NCBI GenBank assembly: GCA_026874595.1
Contig: CM049315.1
Span: forward strand, 59,332,889 to 59,396,888
Direction of reading: 5' to 3'
DNA from: Sipunculus nudus
Lineage: Eukaryota > Annelida > Sipuncula > Golfingiida > Sipunculidae
DNA length: 64,000 nucleotides
Positions 56,331 through 64,000 of the stretch are shown here, piece after piece. Within the stretch, counting starts at the first letter, position 1. Every line of letters begins with the position of its first letter. The notes beneath the pieces were generated by a model. It worked only from the letters and a program-made list of their open reading frames with translations. It was not told the DNA's origin and did no database searches. The translations under genes were made by a program, and so were the position numbers.

Positions 56331-57809
56331 TCCTTCCCCGCCGCTCCTTCCGCTCCCGGTTATTTGGAGTGTTTTCGCTTGCCTGGGGCGGCCGGAATTC
56401 GATCTGTTCGATTTTCCGTCCCCCTCCCCCCCGTTCTCATGCATTCCGAGACGCGTCTACGTCACCCTCGTGACCGTCTCCCCGACACGCCGCCGTCCGG
56501 GTGGTCTCACCGGTTTCTCTTTGCGTTTCATCCTGCGGCTCCATTGTTTCCTCTGTGGTGCTCACTTCTCTCTCGCCCCCCGCTTATACTACCACTGCAT
56601 CGCGCTCCCGTCGTTCCCTCGCGCGCGTCGCTCGTTTCGGTCGTGCCCTCTATGCGCATGCGTGCTCTCATCGGACACCTCAAGGATCAGGGCATTTCAA
56701 GTCCGGCTGCTCTCCTTGCCTCGGCTCCCCGTAGCCGTTCTTTGGACCGCATCTACGACTCCCGGTGGCGTCTCTTCACGGAGTGGGCGTCTTCCCGCGG
56801 AATCTCCCCTTTAGATCCGTCTCTTGCGGCTGTTTTGGATTTTTTCGTGTTCTTACTGCAGGATAAACATTTATCCTATCCCTCTCTGCGTAGCTATCGC
56901 GCCGCCCTGCTGTCGGTGCTCCGTCCGCTGGGTCACGATCGTGTCCTTCATCACCCGTTGGTGTCGGACTTTCTCAAGGAGGTTCATGCCCGTGCGTCTC
57001 GTCCACGGTATGTTGCGCCTTCCTGGCGCCTGGACGTCGTCTTAAGTCACCTCCGGGAACCCCCTTATGAGCCGTTGCGTTCGGCCCATCTTCTCCATTT
57101 GTCTCGGAAAACGGTTTTCCTCCTCGCTCTTGCCTCGGCTGGTCGCCGTTCTGAGCTTCATGCCCTCGTGGCTGATTCGAAATTCACGCAATTGCGGCCG
57201 ACGGTTCGTCGGCCACCCTACATTTTCCACCGGATTTTTATAGGAAAAATCAAAATTTCGATGACCCTCCGTCTGCTTGGCACATTCCGGCCCTCCCTAA
57301 CGGTCAGTACTGTTATGGGGCTACCAATTGCCCGGTTCATGCGTTGCGTTATTATCTTAAGGCTACTCATCCTTTATGGGGGGGGGGGGGGGGGGGGGGG
57401 GGGGCGCAAGAAGTTGTTTATTTCTACAAAAGTCACATCTTCCAATAAGGAGATTAGCCCTATCACAATTAGTTCGTGGCTCAAAGCTACTATCGTCGCC
57501 GCATATGAATCAGCTTCTCAATCCACATTGGACCAATTTCACATCAAGGCCCATGACATTCGGGCAATTTCTACTTCCTTGGCCCATTTCTCCGGGATTT
57601 CACCCAATCAGTTGGTCAAGAAGGGATCCTGGAAATCCCCATCTACGTTCACACGCTTCTATCTGAAAGATGTTCAGCTCCAGGCTTCGGGCCTCTACTC
57701 CATGGGCCCTGTGATCGCGTCTGGTGAGGTCCTACAATTTTCCCGGCCATCTTCTTCCTCTCCGTCGGTTCCGCCACCGACGTCGACTGCTGCTCCATCA
57801 CCGCACTGA
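56331..57809 (+). pseudogene. DIRS tyrosine recombinase region, frameshifted
   Basis: The core-binding part is readable from about 56650 (MRMRALIGHLKDQGISSPAA). The catalytic domain has LALASAGRRSELHAL (first catalytic Arg, about 57125-57170), then in another frame a CPVHALRYYLKATHP block (about 57325-57380). After the poly-G tract it returns to HDIRAISTSLAHFSG (H-x-x-R box, about 57550) and FTRFYLKDV (nucleophile Tyr, about 57655). All R-H-R-Y landmarks are present but not in one frame. The poly-G tract at 57378-57404 sits inside the domain. A long frame runs from 56031 to the stop at 57807-57809 only because the two shifts in the middle cancel. Confidence 0.85.
57378..57404. repeat. Poly-G tract inside the recombinase region
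   Basis: 27 G residues replace what should be a short coding segment. It is probably an expansion of a glycine/tryptophan codon stretch. Confidence 0.9.
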
Positions 57810-57867
57810 GATTCCTCGTTCCAGCGTTACAGGTAGGTGCTCCCTCCCCAAGGCATGTCTGTTTTTT

Positions 57868-57979
57868 TCTCATTAATACAGAAACAGCTCACAATTATGT
57901 TTACGTAATAAAACCCCCCCATTCCCTCCCTGTGAATGGTGGTTTTGTTAGTAAACTGTTGTGAGCTTTTCTGTATTAC
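57868..57979 (+). repeat. DIRS internal complementary region
   Basis: TCTCATTAATACAGAAACAG to TTACGTAATAAAACC is the reverse complement of the left tip. CCCCCCCATTCCCTCCCTGT to TGAGCTTTTCTGTATTA is the reverse complement of the right tip (58150-58224). It is thought to act as the template that regenerates the ends and circularises the cDNA. Confidence 0.92.
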
Positions 57980-58018
57980 AAACATCGCTCCCTCCCAGTC
58001 CTCTTCCTTACGCCTTCG

Positions 58019-58225
58019 AAAATGTGATTATGGGTAACGGAAGTGTGACCTAGATACACGGGAACGAGGCGGGATGGGCGATAATAGGCCTAATAAGGGA
58101 AAATTTTCGGTTGGCTTACTCTGGCGTATAAACTTTAACAGAGAAAATTCTCATTAATACAGAAAAGATCACAACAGTTTACTAACAAAACCACCATTCA
58201 CAGGGAGGGAATGGGGGGGTTTTAT
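58019..58225 (+). repeat. DIRS right inverted terminal repeat and tip
   Basis: AAAATGTGATTATGGGTAAC to TTCTCATTAATACAG is the inverse of the left repeat. The tip AAAGATCACAACAGTTTACT to GGAATGGGGGGGTTTTAT is unique to the right end and is mirrored only in the internal complementary region. Confidence 0.92.
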
Positions 58226-58352
58226 AATGGTATTAATATATCCCACACAAGTAGGTAACTTGATTTAAGGTATCTTGAAACAATTTGCTTTTACTGTATA
58301 TTTATGGATGTGTTGTGTTGCCTTAGTTATAACTCATTTTTTGTTTATTCAG

Positions 58353-58487
58353 CTTGGACTGTTACTGAGAGTGATGTTGGGTGTCCAGTTGGTTCTTCAG
58401 CTTCCCACAAGGTGTCGCCAGACAACCACTGACCCCAAATATTACCTAGCAGACCCTCAAACCCTCAGAGAGCCTTCAGAGACCAAG
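58353..58487 (+). CDS. LRR-TIR-COR gene exon (COR-like, middle)
   Basis: 135 bp, phase 0 to 0, acceptor GTTTATTCAG, donor ACCAAG/GTTAGT. It starts LGLLLRVMLGVQLVLQLPTR and ends KYYLADPQTLREPSETK. It matches the COR pattern of a helix with 'F-x-L' type residues and then a 'YLxPxxL' strand that enters the C-terminal dimerisation half. It lies just right of the DIRS insertion, which therefore interrupts an intron and not coding sequence. Confidence 0.8.
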
Positions 58488-59159
58488 GTTAGTGTCTTTA
58501 ATCTATTCATTGAGCTAACATCAGATTCCAAGAAACAGGTTAAGTAGCAAGAAAAATTAGAAATAATTCATATCCTAAACTTGTCTCCTATTGACCTTTG
58601 GAAAAAGATTGATGCTGATAAAGTTGTTAAGAAGATTTCATTACTTAATTTATACTTTTTGTTCATATAAATTCATTAATATAGTTTTATTTGCAGTGAT
58701 AGAAGCTATAAGTCTTCGAATTCCTCTGTTTTTGTCAAATAAAAAGTCACAAATTAATTGTTAGCCAGTGTAGTTAATCATCAGTGGTTCCTTTTAACTG
58801 AAACTGTTTTTAAACCCAGTTTATACTGAAATGCAGTCATGCAGTTTACTGTAGCATGGTCAGTAATCTTTCTGATGTTACCATGGTGACTAGACGTTAC
58901 TCAGGGCTGGCTGGCCAGGGGACACAGAAGGGTTACCGTAAAGGAATTTGCCACACTTGAACACTACATGGAAAAAAGTCAGATTCCAGATAATACTCAC
59001 TTTATGCAACTTTATGTTGATTAACTTAGATTTTTCCAAGGTGTTTGCATGGTAAAGACGCAGAAGTGTACACTTTCCAGATACTTCAGATCCTTTCCAG
59101 TTTGCTTATTGCAGATGACACTGTTTAGATAACACTGCAAAATATTCCCTAACATCGCG
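58488..59159. other. Intron sequence, nothing recognised
   Basis: The frame of the preceding exon stays open for about 20 codons after the donor but has no domain features. No element terminus was seen. Confidence 0.4.
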
Positions 59160-60000
59160 ATAGGAAAAAGCCTAATTATTCTTGAATTTTATTTATTGAT
59201 TCTAGTTCTGCATTCAGTACAATTCTCCCTCAGAAACTTAATCTTAATTTAACTGAACTAGGTCTTATTCAAATATGTGCAGTTGGATAACAATTCAATT
59301 TTTATTGAATTGTCCACAAGTCGTTAAGATCGGTGATGACATTTCTAAAGAGCTGTCTCTAAATACTGGGGCACCCCAGGGCTTTGTATTATCACCAACA
59401 TTATATTCTTTATTTATGTATGATTGAGTGCCTAAATCTGATAATTGTCTAACAGTGAAAATTACAGATGACACAACCGTTACTGGGCTTATCAGAGGAG
59501 GGAACGAAAATGAATAGTACTGAATACTGTCATGAAATTGTACAATTAACTATGTGGTGCTCTGAAACAACTTAGGGTTGAATGTTGGGAAAACAAAGGA
59601 GATGATCATAGACTTTCAGCATAAAAGATCAGAGATCTTGCCCATAGAAATTTATGGTTCTGCAGTAGAATTTGTTGACTGATTTAAATTTTTAGGTATC
59701 CATAAATCATCAAGTTTGAAGTGGGAGGAAGATGTAAATTATTGTACAAAGAAGGCCCAACAATGCCCATACTTTTTAAGGAGACAAGGGTTTGGTCTAG
59801 GCTTACCAGTGCTGCTAAAATTTTATATACCAGTTATAGAGTGTCTTGACACTGTCACTGTGTGGGAGAGGAAATATCAATGCTTGGAAAGGAATTTACC
59901 TAATAGGGTTATTCAAACAACTGGGAAGAATAGTCAGGACTTCTTACCATCTTTTGAATTGACTTACCATAAGATATTGCTAAAGAATGAGAATGCTTAG
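59160..60000 (+). pseudogene. Decayed LINE reverse transcriptase fragment
   Basis: A non-LTR retrotransposon of the CR1/L2/Rex-like type can be traced. SSSAFSTILPQKL near 59205 is motif A. LNTGAPQGFVLSPTLYSLFM (about 59360-59420) is motif B. The catalytic YADD is replaced by TDDTTVTGLI near 59465. FKFLGIHKSSSLKWEEDV (about 59690) and a C-terminal stretch to about 59998 are the usual end. Stops and shifts break it repeatedly. It lies in the intron right of the DIRS element, on the host gene's strand. Confidence 0.8.
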
Positions 60001-60306
60001 AATGCTAAAAAAAATTTACCTACATGACAGCAAATTGTGAACTAAACTGATTCTTTACTGAAAACTAATCTGTTGTCAACTAACTTTTCTTATACATTTT
60101 TATGAATTTTTTTTCTTTTTCAAGCTAGTCAAGACATACTGTTGTGTGTAATACTTTTATTACATACATGTAGCAAAAAAATATCTAATCTGATCTCTTA
60201 TTAAGCAAGTTGAACAAATATAAAGATTTAGTTTTTACCATATAATAATATATGTTTCTGCAAAAATATCATAATCTTTAACTATTTTTGTCTTAAAAAG
60301 AGGCAG

Positions 60307-60490
60307 GAGATGATGTCTTCCCCTGGGTTTAACATCAAGAAGAACTACGTTTTCAACAGAAGACTACCTGAAAGGGCATTCACTCGGATCATTGCCAGCT
60401 TTCTTAGGGTCATTAAGCCAGTGTTACTATGGAAACAAGGGCTTTTCTTCCATTTGTCTGCCTGCCAAGTCTATGTTGGTGTGGAAAAAG
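60307..60490 (+). CDS. LRR-TIR-COR gene exon (COR-like, C-terminal half)
   Basis: 184 bp, phase 0 to 1, donor GAAAAAG/GTAATG. The acceptor is GAGGCAG (60306) or AAAAAG six bases earlier, both in phase. It includes FNRRLPERAFTRIIASFLRV, then LLWKQGLFFHLSACQVYV. LPxRxFxRIIxxF followed by W-x-x-G-L is the C-terminal COR motif (usually LPxGLFSRLIVRL ... WRNGVLL). This is the strongest COR evidence in the gene. Confidence 0.87.
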
Positions 60491-60799
60491 GTAATGGTTT
60501 GTCAAATGATTTATTGTGCTTTTAAGTGGAGATCACTCAGTTGCTTAGTTGTTATGATAATTTTTTTTACTTCTTGACAGTTTAAATATGTCATTGGTCA
60601 TTTCTGTTCTCTTAGAATGAAAATTTATCCATGAAACATGCATACCCAACTGCATATTAAATAAGTTCATTTAGAAAGAAAACCTCAAAATGATTTTTTG
60701 GTCATCAACATTTATTTAGTATATATAATAATTTTCATTTTTCATACAAGAGCAACCAACAATATTCAAGGAAAAATTCATCTTTTATATATGATTTTA

Positions 60800-61444
60800 T
60801 TAACTTAGCTGACTGAAATTCATCTGATTAACTTAGCTGACTGAAATTCATCTGAGCTATAGCAATCAGTCTTTGTCCCGTGTCAGTCTGTCTGTCCATA
60901 TATCTATCAGTTTACCAGGCACAAATCATAACCGCTGGACCTAGAATCTTGTAACTTGACATTCAGGGAGGACCATGAAAAATCTCCTTGGGAACCTGAA
61001 ATTAGTTCTCTGTTACCCATCATTAAAAATTTATTACAAAATTTCCAGTAGCTTAACAACTGACGCAGTGATCACCATGATTTTTTTATATACATATTCA
61101 TCATGCAATTTTTCATCAGTTCCTGCAGACTGGTGGCGCAATATGGATTGTTTTTTTAATTTTTACGCATTTTTTTTACTTTTAGACCTTCAAAGATGCG
61201 GTCGTTCATTAATTATGAGGGCACAAATTTTAACCATTGCACCTAGAATCTTCTAACTTTACATCCACAGAGGTCCATGAAAAATCTCTTTGGAAACTAA
61301 AATTGGGGCTCTGTTACCCATATCCTCCGAGCTGTACTTCAGTTGAATGGAGATACACCTACAAAATTTGGCTTTCATATCATAACATTCCTTTAATGAA
61401 TGTCTTCCTAGTTGGCTGAGCTTCATGACCCCAGGGTCACTTGT
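60800..61444 (-). mobile_element. Family H element, copy 6 (short)
   Basis: It starts with a duplicated end, TTAACTTAGCTGACTGAAAT then TCATCTGATTAACTTAGCTG, followed by TCATCTGAGCTATAGCAATC and (TCTGTCTGTCC). It ends GTTGGCTGAGCTTCATGACC then GGGTCACTTGTA. Two monomers are present, the second truncated. Intronic, 84 bp before the last exon seen. Confidence 0.8.
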
Positions 61445-61528
61445 ATGATGTAAGTTGTAGGTTTTTCTTGAACCACAGTAATTTTACAGTTCCTGTTTTT
61501 ATATCCAATCTCATTTGCTTGTGTTAAG

Positions 61529-61717
61529 CTGGGGGAAATGAGCTTGTGGTACAGATATGCTGTGGAAAGATTGAAATCCTGAATAACCAGGAGGAGAAGG
61601 GTATGGTTGAAGTGGTGCGCCATCTGGTGAGTGTGTACAGCATTATTACAGCCATCACTGAGTATGCTGTGTTGTCATCAAGGCTTGGATGGACAGAGGT
61701 CAGACAGACTGGGTCAG
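61529..61717 (+). CDS. LRR-TIR-COR gene last exon seen (COR-like, end)
   Basis: 189 bp, phase 1 to 1. The acceptor is TGTGTTAAG and the donor TCAG/GTAAGA; GTCAGA at 61699 is a weaker alternative. It reads AGGNELVVQICCGKIEILNN and EKGMVEVVRHLVSVYSIITA. A strand with alternating hydrophobics followed by an amphipathic helix is how COR domains end. The strong donor implies further exons right of the window. Confidence 0.78.
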
Positions 61718-61941
61718 GTAAGAGACATAACCAGATGTAGCCTTAATGTCCCTAGTTCAGTCCTCACCAGAGCCTCGAACAGAGAATTAACAGATTTCCA
61801 CCGATGTCTCAACTTCAGGGGATAGTAGAGCTGTATAGCTGTACATGACTAAAGACCACCAAATTTCAGCCAGTTTCCACATTCTTTGTGAGTTTATTTC
61901 CTGAACAAACCAACCACTTTATGCATGTAAGTGTGCAGTAA

Positions 61942-63474
61942 TACCGTAGATCCGCGTTTTGCCGCCGCGGCCATAAAATAAGACTTGCAGCTAAAAATCC
62001 TGACTAATATTTCTCGACAAGGGATGCGGCTATTAAACGCGGGTTAAGCTAAATTCAAAGATGTACATGAGACTGGACGGCCCGCCGAGGCGCAATGGGC
62101 GATAATAGGCTGAGGAAGGAGGAAGTGAACACTGAGAACGTATATATTTTATGATACTGCATATTTGTATATTAATTTTATTCATTGTTAATTTTATTAA
62201 ATGTAATATTGATATTTTAATCATTCTCATATGTATTATAAAACTTTTCTGAGTCAGTTTTAAACCACGGCCATTTTCACGCAATGAGTGATAAAAGATC
62301 GATATTCACTCGCCAAATTATGCACTCTAACCAGACTAACGGTTGTACCTATATTTGAGTATGGCTGCAATACCGGTAAAACATTATTTTAAGATATTTC
62401 TTGTGCATATCATTTCTTTTAAAATAAACTGTAAAACAAAAGATAATCAAAGACCGTACGTTCTTCGGCAATTAAACCTGCGTTCACGTTCAGATACTTC
62501 TTCGTTCATCACATTGTCAATAGATGGCGCTCAAAGGTCATATCCTCACCAGCTAGTTCCGTAATCCTTAAATATGGCACGTAATGCTAGCAGACGGTTC
62601 GGGCACCAGTGTGCATATATTATGATCAGCAGGACCCTGGGAGTACGCGTACAGGCTGTCTGAACATCGACGCGGGATTTGTTTATTCAAAGTTTTTGTC
62701 AAGGTTGACCGACGTTGTACAGAGTGTAAATAAAAGTCATCACAAAGAGTACCGTTGGCTTTGATGTCCCATTGAAGTTTAATTAGCCAGGGTAAAGGCG
62801 CAAGGTACCCCAAGGCCCGCTAGTTCCATAATCATTTTATGTGGTATGTTTTGCCGGTTGACGGTTCGGACACCATTTTGCATATATTATGATCAGCACA
62901 ACCCGAGGTCTTCTGGCAATATGATCACCGACGCGGGTGTCGTTTATTTAAATGTTTTGTTGTTAAATGACCAATGATGTATAATGTCTAAATAATATTT
63001 AAATAACCGTCGTGCCATACAATGCTTTGATGTCTCATTGAACTTTAATTAGCCAAGTTGAAGATTCTCTGACATTCAATGATGTGTCAAATTAATTTCA
63101 TGGCCCTACTAGGATTCGTCTTAGATGAGTCATCTATTCTAATCGGGTAGATCAGGCTGTTAAACCAATGAATTAAATTAATTAATTTGCAAAGCAAAGC
63201 AAAATACACAGTTGCAACTGTTTCCCAAAACTGTTATGCCTGACCACATATCAGCATACCGCAGCGTTCCTAGCTGCAGCCTAGCGTTTAAGAAAAGCAC
63301 GTTTTCGTTGTGTTCCCCTACACCACTCGGCAATGGAACGGTGTGAGAATGTGGTGCGGCCATTAAGTAAGGTTTAGGGAATTTTTACTCTAGTGAAGGA
63401 GCCTTCCAGATATTTTACGAACATGGGGTGCGGCCATTAGACGACGTGCGGCGGCAAAACGCGGATCTACGGTA
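61942..63474. mobile_element. 1.5 kb element with 25 bp perfect inverted ends and TA flanks
   Basis: CCGTAGATCCGCGTTTTGCC plus GCCGC at 61944-61968 is perfectly inverted at 63448-63472, and TA lies on both outer sides (61942-61943, 63473-63474). The motif TGCGGCCATTAAG/TGCGGCTATTAAA recurs close to both ends. No transposase frame is visible, so it is non-autonomous. The TA target points to a Tc1/mariner-like or similar mover, but the superfamily is not established. Confidence 0.85.
62552..63062 (+). repeat. Diverged direct duplication (~265 bp period) inside the TIR element
   Basis: Two copies share GCTAGTTCC(G/A)TAATC, GACGGTTCGG(G/A)CACCA, GCATATATTATGATCAGCA, CGACGCGGG and CTTTAATTAGCCA(G/A)G in the same order (62552-62797 and 62818-63062), with roughly 70 percent identity by eye. 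Confidence 0.75.
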
Positions 63475-64000
63475 GGTCGAAAATTACCTCTGTTTGTTGT
63501 TTTTTGTTGTTGCATTTGGTAATAGATGTTTGGGCCTCTACCGTTGAGTCTAATAGTCCCATTACAACACACAAACCTGCCTTATATACATAATTATGCT
63601 CCTGGCCTCCTACCATGCATTACGTTATTACTTCAAAAGTCACCGACAAACTTTATTTATTTTACAAAAGGGTTTATGTAAAACTTAGTTAAAACAAAAG
63701 CACTGAGAATCCATGACCAAGATATGATGTTTGATTCTATTTATAGTAAAAAGGTAAATACTGATTAGCCTGGATGTGTTGACAGTTTCTCACTGTCCAA
63801 TGATTTCTGAACTGGATGTTGCAAATGGCCATCCCAAAACATATTATGATATCACAATGACACGGAAGTTAAAGATACTATTATCGCAGCTGTAAGTTAT
63901 CATGATAATCCTAGATATCTGTTATCTTGAAAGCCCTACTGATAATCATAGATATGTCAAAATAAGTATTATGGATATGGTATATGTTTTCAGTATGTAT
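63475..64000. other. Right edge, nothing recognised
   Basis: AT-rich DNA. The LRR-TIR-COR gene should continue, but I see no further exon before the window ends. Confidence 0.4.

Larger units (their letters stand above)
52643..58225 (+). mobile_element. DIRS-like tyrosine-recombinase retrotransposon
   Basis: A 5.6 kb GC-rich element in an intron of the LRR-TIR-COR gene, same strand. GTTTTAT flanks both ends (52643-52649 and 58219-58225). Inverted terminal repeats of about 145 bp lie at about 52676-52823 and 58019-58164. An internal complementary region at 57868-57979 is complementary to the left tip followed by the right tip. This split arrangement, with no target duplication, is diagnostic of DIRS elements, which integrate a circular cDNA by a tyrosine recombinase instead of an integrase. 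Order of parts: gag-like, RT, RNase H, tyrosine recombinase, internal complementary region. All coding parts are damaged, so this copy is dead. Confidence 0.93.
28693..61717 (+). other. Gene model: LRR - TIR - (degenerate Roc) - COR protein
   Basis: At least 19 exons with compatible phases are read on the + strand: 28693-28787, 29665-29730, 30191-30265, 32695-32808, 33204-33348, 34291-34431, 34969-35070, 38278-38463, 39383-39416, 39628-39668, 41018-about 41157, 44640-44762, 45141-45304, 50081-50228, 50793-51038, 51811-52014, 58353-58487, 60307-60490 and 61529-61717. Together they encode about 750 residues: leucine-rich repeats of the AMN1/F-box type, a full TIR domain, a charged linker, a segment with a P-loop and possible Roc-like elements, and a COR-like domain. 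TIR domains signal in innate immunity or cleave NAD+. Roc-COR modules are GTP-regulated dimerisation switches of the ROCO family. The fused order seen here suggests a cytosolic immune-type receptor or adaptor, by inference. Start codon, 5' exons and 3' end are not found; the last donor (GTAAGA at 61718) implies more exons beyond the window. Introns hold minisatellites, family H copies, a DIRS element and a LINE relic. Confidence 0.8.

Noticed and set aside
61423-61740. A minus-strand frame at 61423-61623 and an alternative + frame at 61631-61825
   Set aside because: They overlap the well-supported COR exon at 61529-61717, whose phase and motif fit the gene.
62088-62130. GAGGCGCAATGGGCGATAATAGGCTGA resembles part of the DIRS terminal repeat (GAGGCGGGATGGGCGATAATAGGCC)
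   Set aside because: The match is only about 25 bp and lies inside the TA-flanked element with no further DIRS sequence; chance or a tiny relic cannot be told apart.

Overview
This is an AT-rich, intron-rich and repeat-dense eukaryotic nuclear window. It has GT-AG exons of 34 to about 250 bp, AATAAA polyadenylation signals, and no operons or ribosome binding sites. The mixture points to a marine invertebrate, most likely a mollusc or another lophotrochozoan: a tyrosine-recombinase (DIRS-type) retrotransposon, Jockey-like LINE remnants, short mobile elements that carry internal tandem repeats and end in hairpins, and a TIR/Roc-COR style gene. The organism call is inference, not proof.

Layout. 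1-2520 is a ~290 bp satellite whose half-units carry AGGTCA direct repeats. 4275-8060 holds the last four coding exons and the poly(A) signal of an acyl-CoA synthetase / 4-coumarate-CoA ligase-like (ANL family) gene on the + strand; its earlier exons lie left of the window or were not seen. 8.1-26.9 kb is mostly mobile DNA: hairpin-ended tandem-repeat elements, a family of short elements ending in TGTATCCGCC, a decayed Jockey-like LINE (15.4-17.1 kb), a perfect 229 bp tandem duplication carrying eight CACGTG boxes, and a 3.7 kb element with ~180 bp inverted arms. Two weak candidate exons lie near 19.3 and 20.6 kb, and a candidate terminal exon near 26.9 kb.

28.7-61.7 kb is one large + strand gene of at least 19 phase-compatible exons. 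In order they encode AMN1/F-box-type leucine-rich repeats, a complete TIR domain, a short charged linker, a possible degenerate Roc GTPase segment with a GSPEGGKS P-loop, and a COR-like domain. Both gene ends are unresolved. Its introns are unusual. Two minisatellites (18 x 35 bp and 29 x 73 bp) have amplified the 5' splice site of their own intron, and another array amplifies a unit containing AATAAA. The 73 bp array splits the codon of the glutamate that aligns with the catalytic Glu of NAD-cleaving TIR domains.

A 5.6 kb DIRS-like retrotransposon (52643-58225) sits in one intron of this gene. It has inverted terminal repeats, an internal complementary region, and gag, RT (YLDD), RNase H and tyrosine-recombinase regions, all damaged by frameshifts. 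A second LINE relic lies at 59.2-60.0 kb. The right end of the window (61942-63474) is a TA-flanked element with 25 bp perfect inverted repeats. All coordinates and translations were read by eye; no database search was possible.
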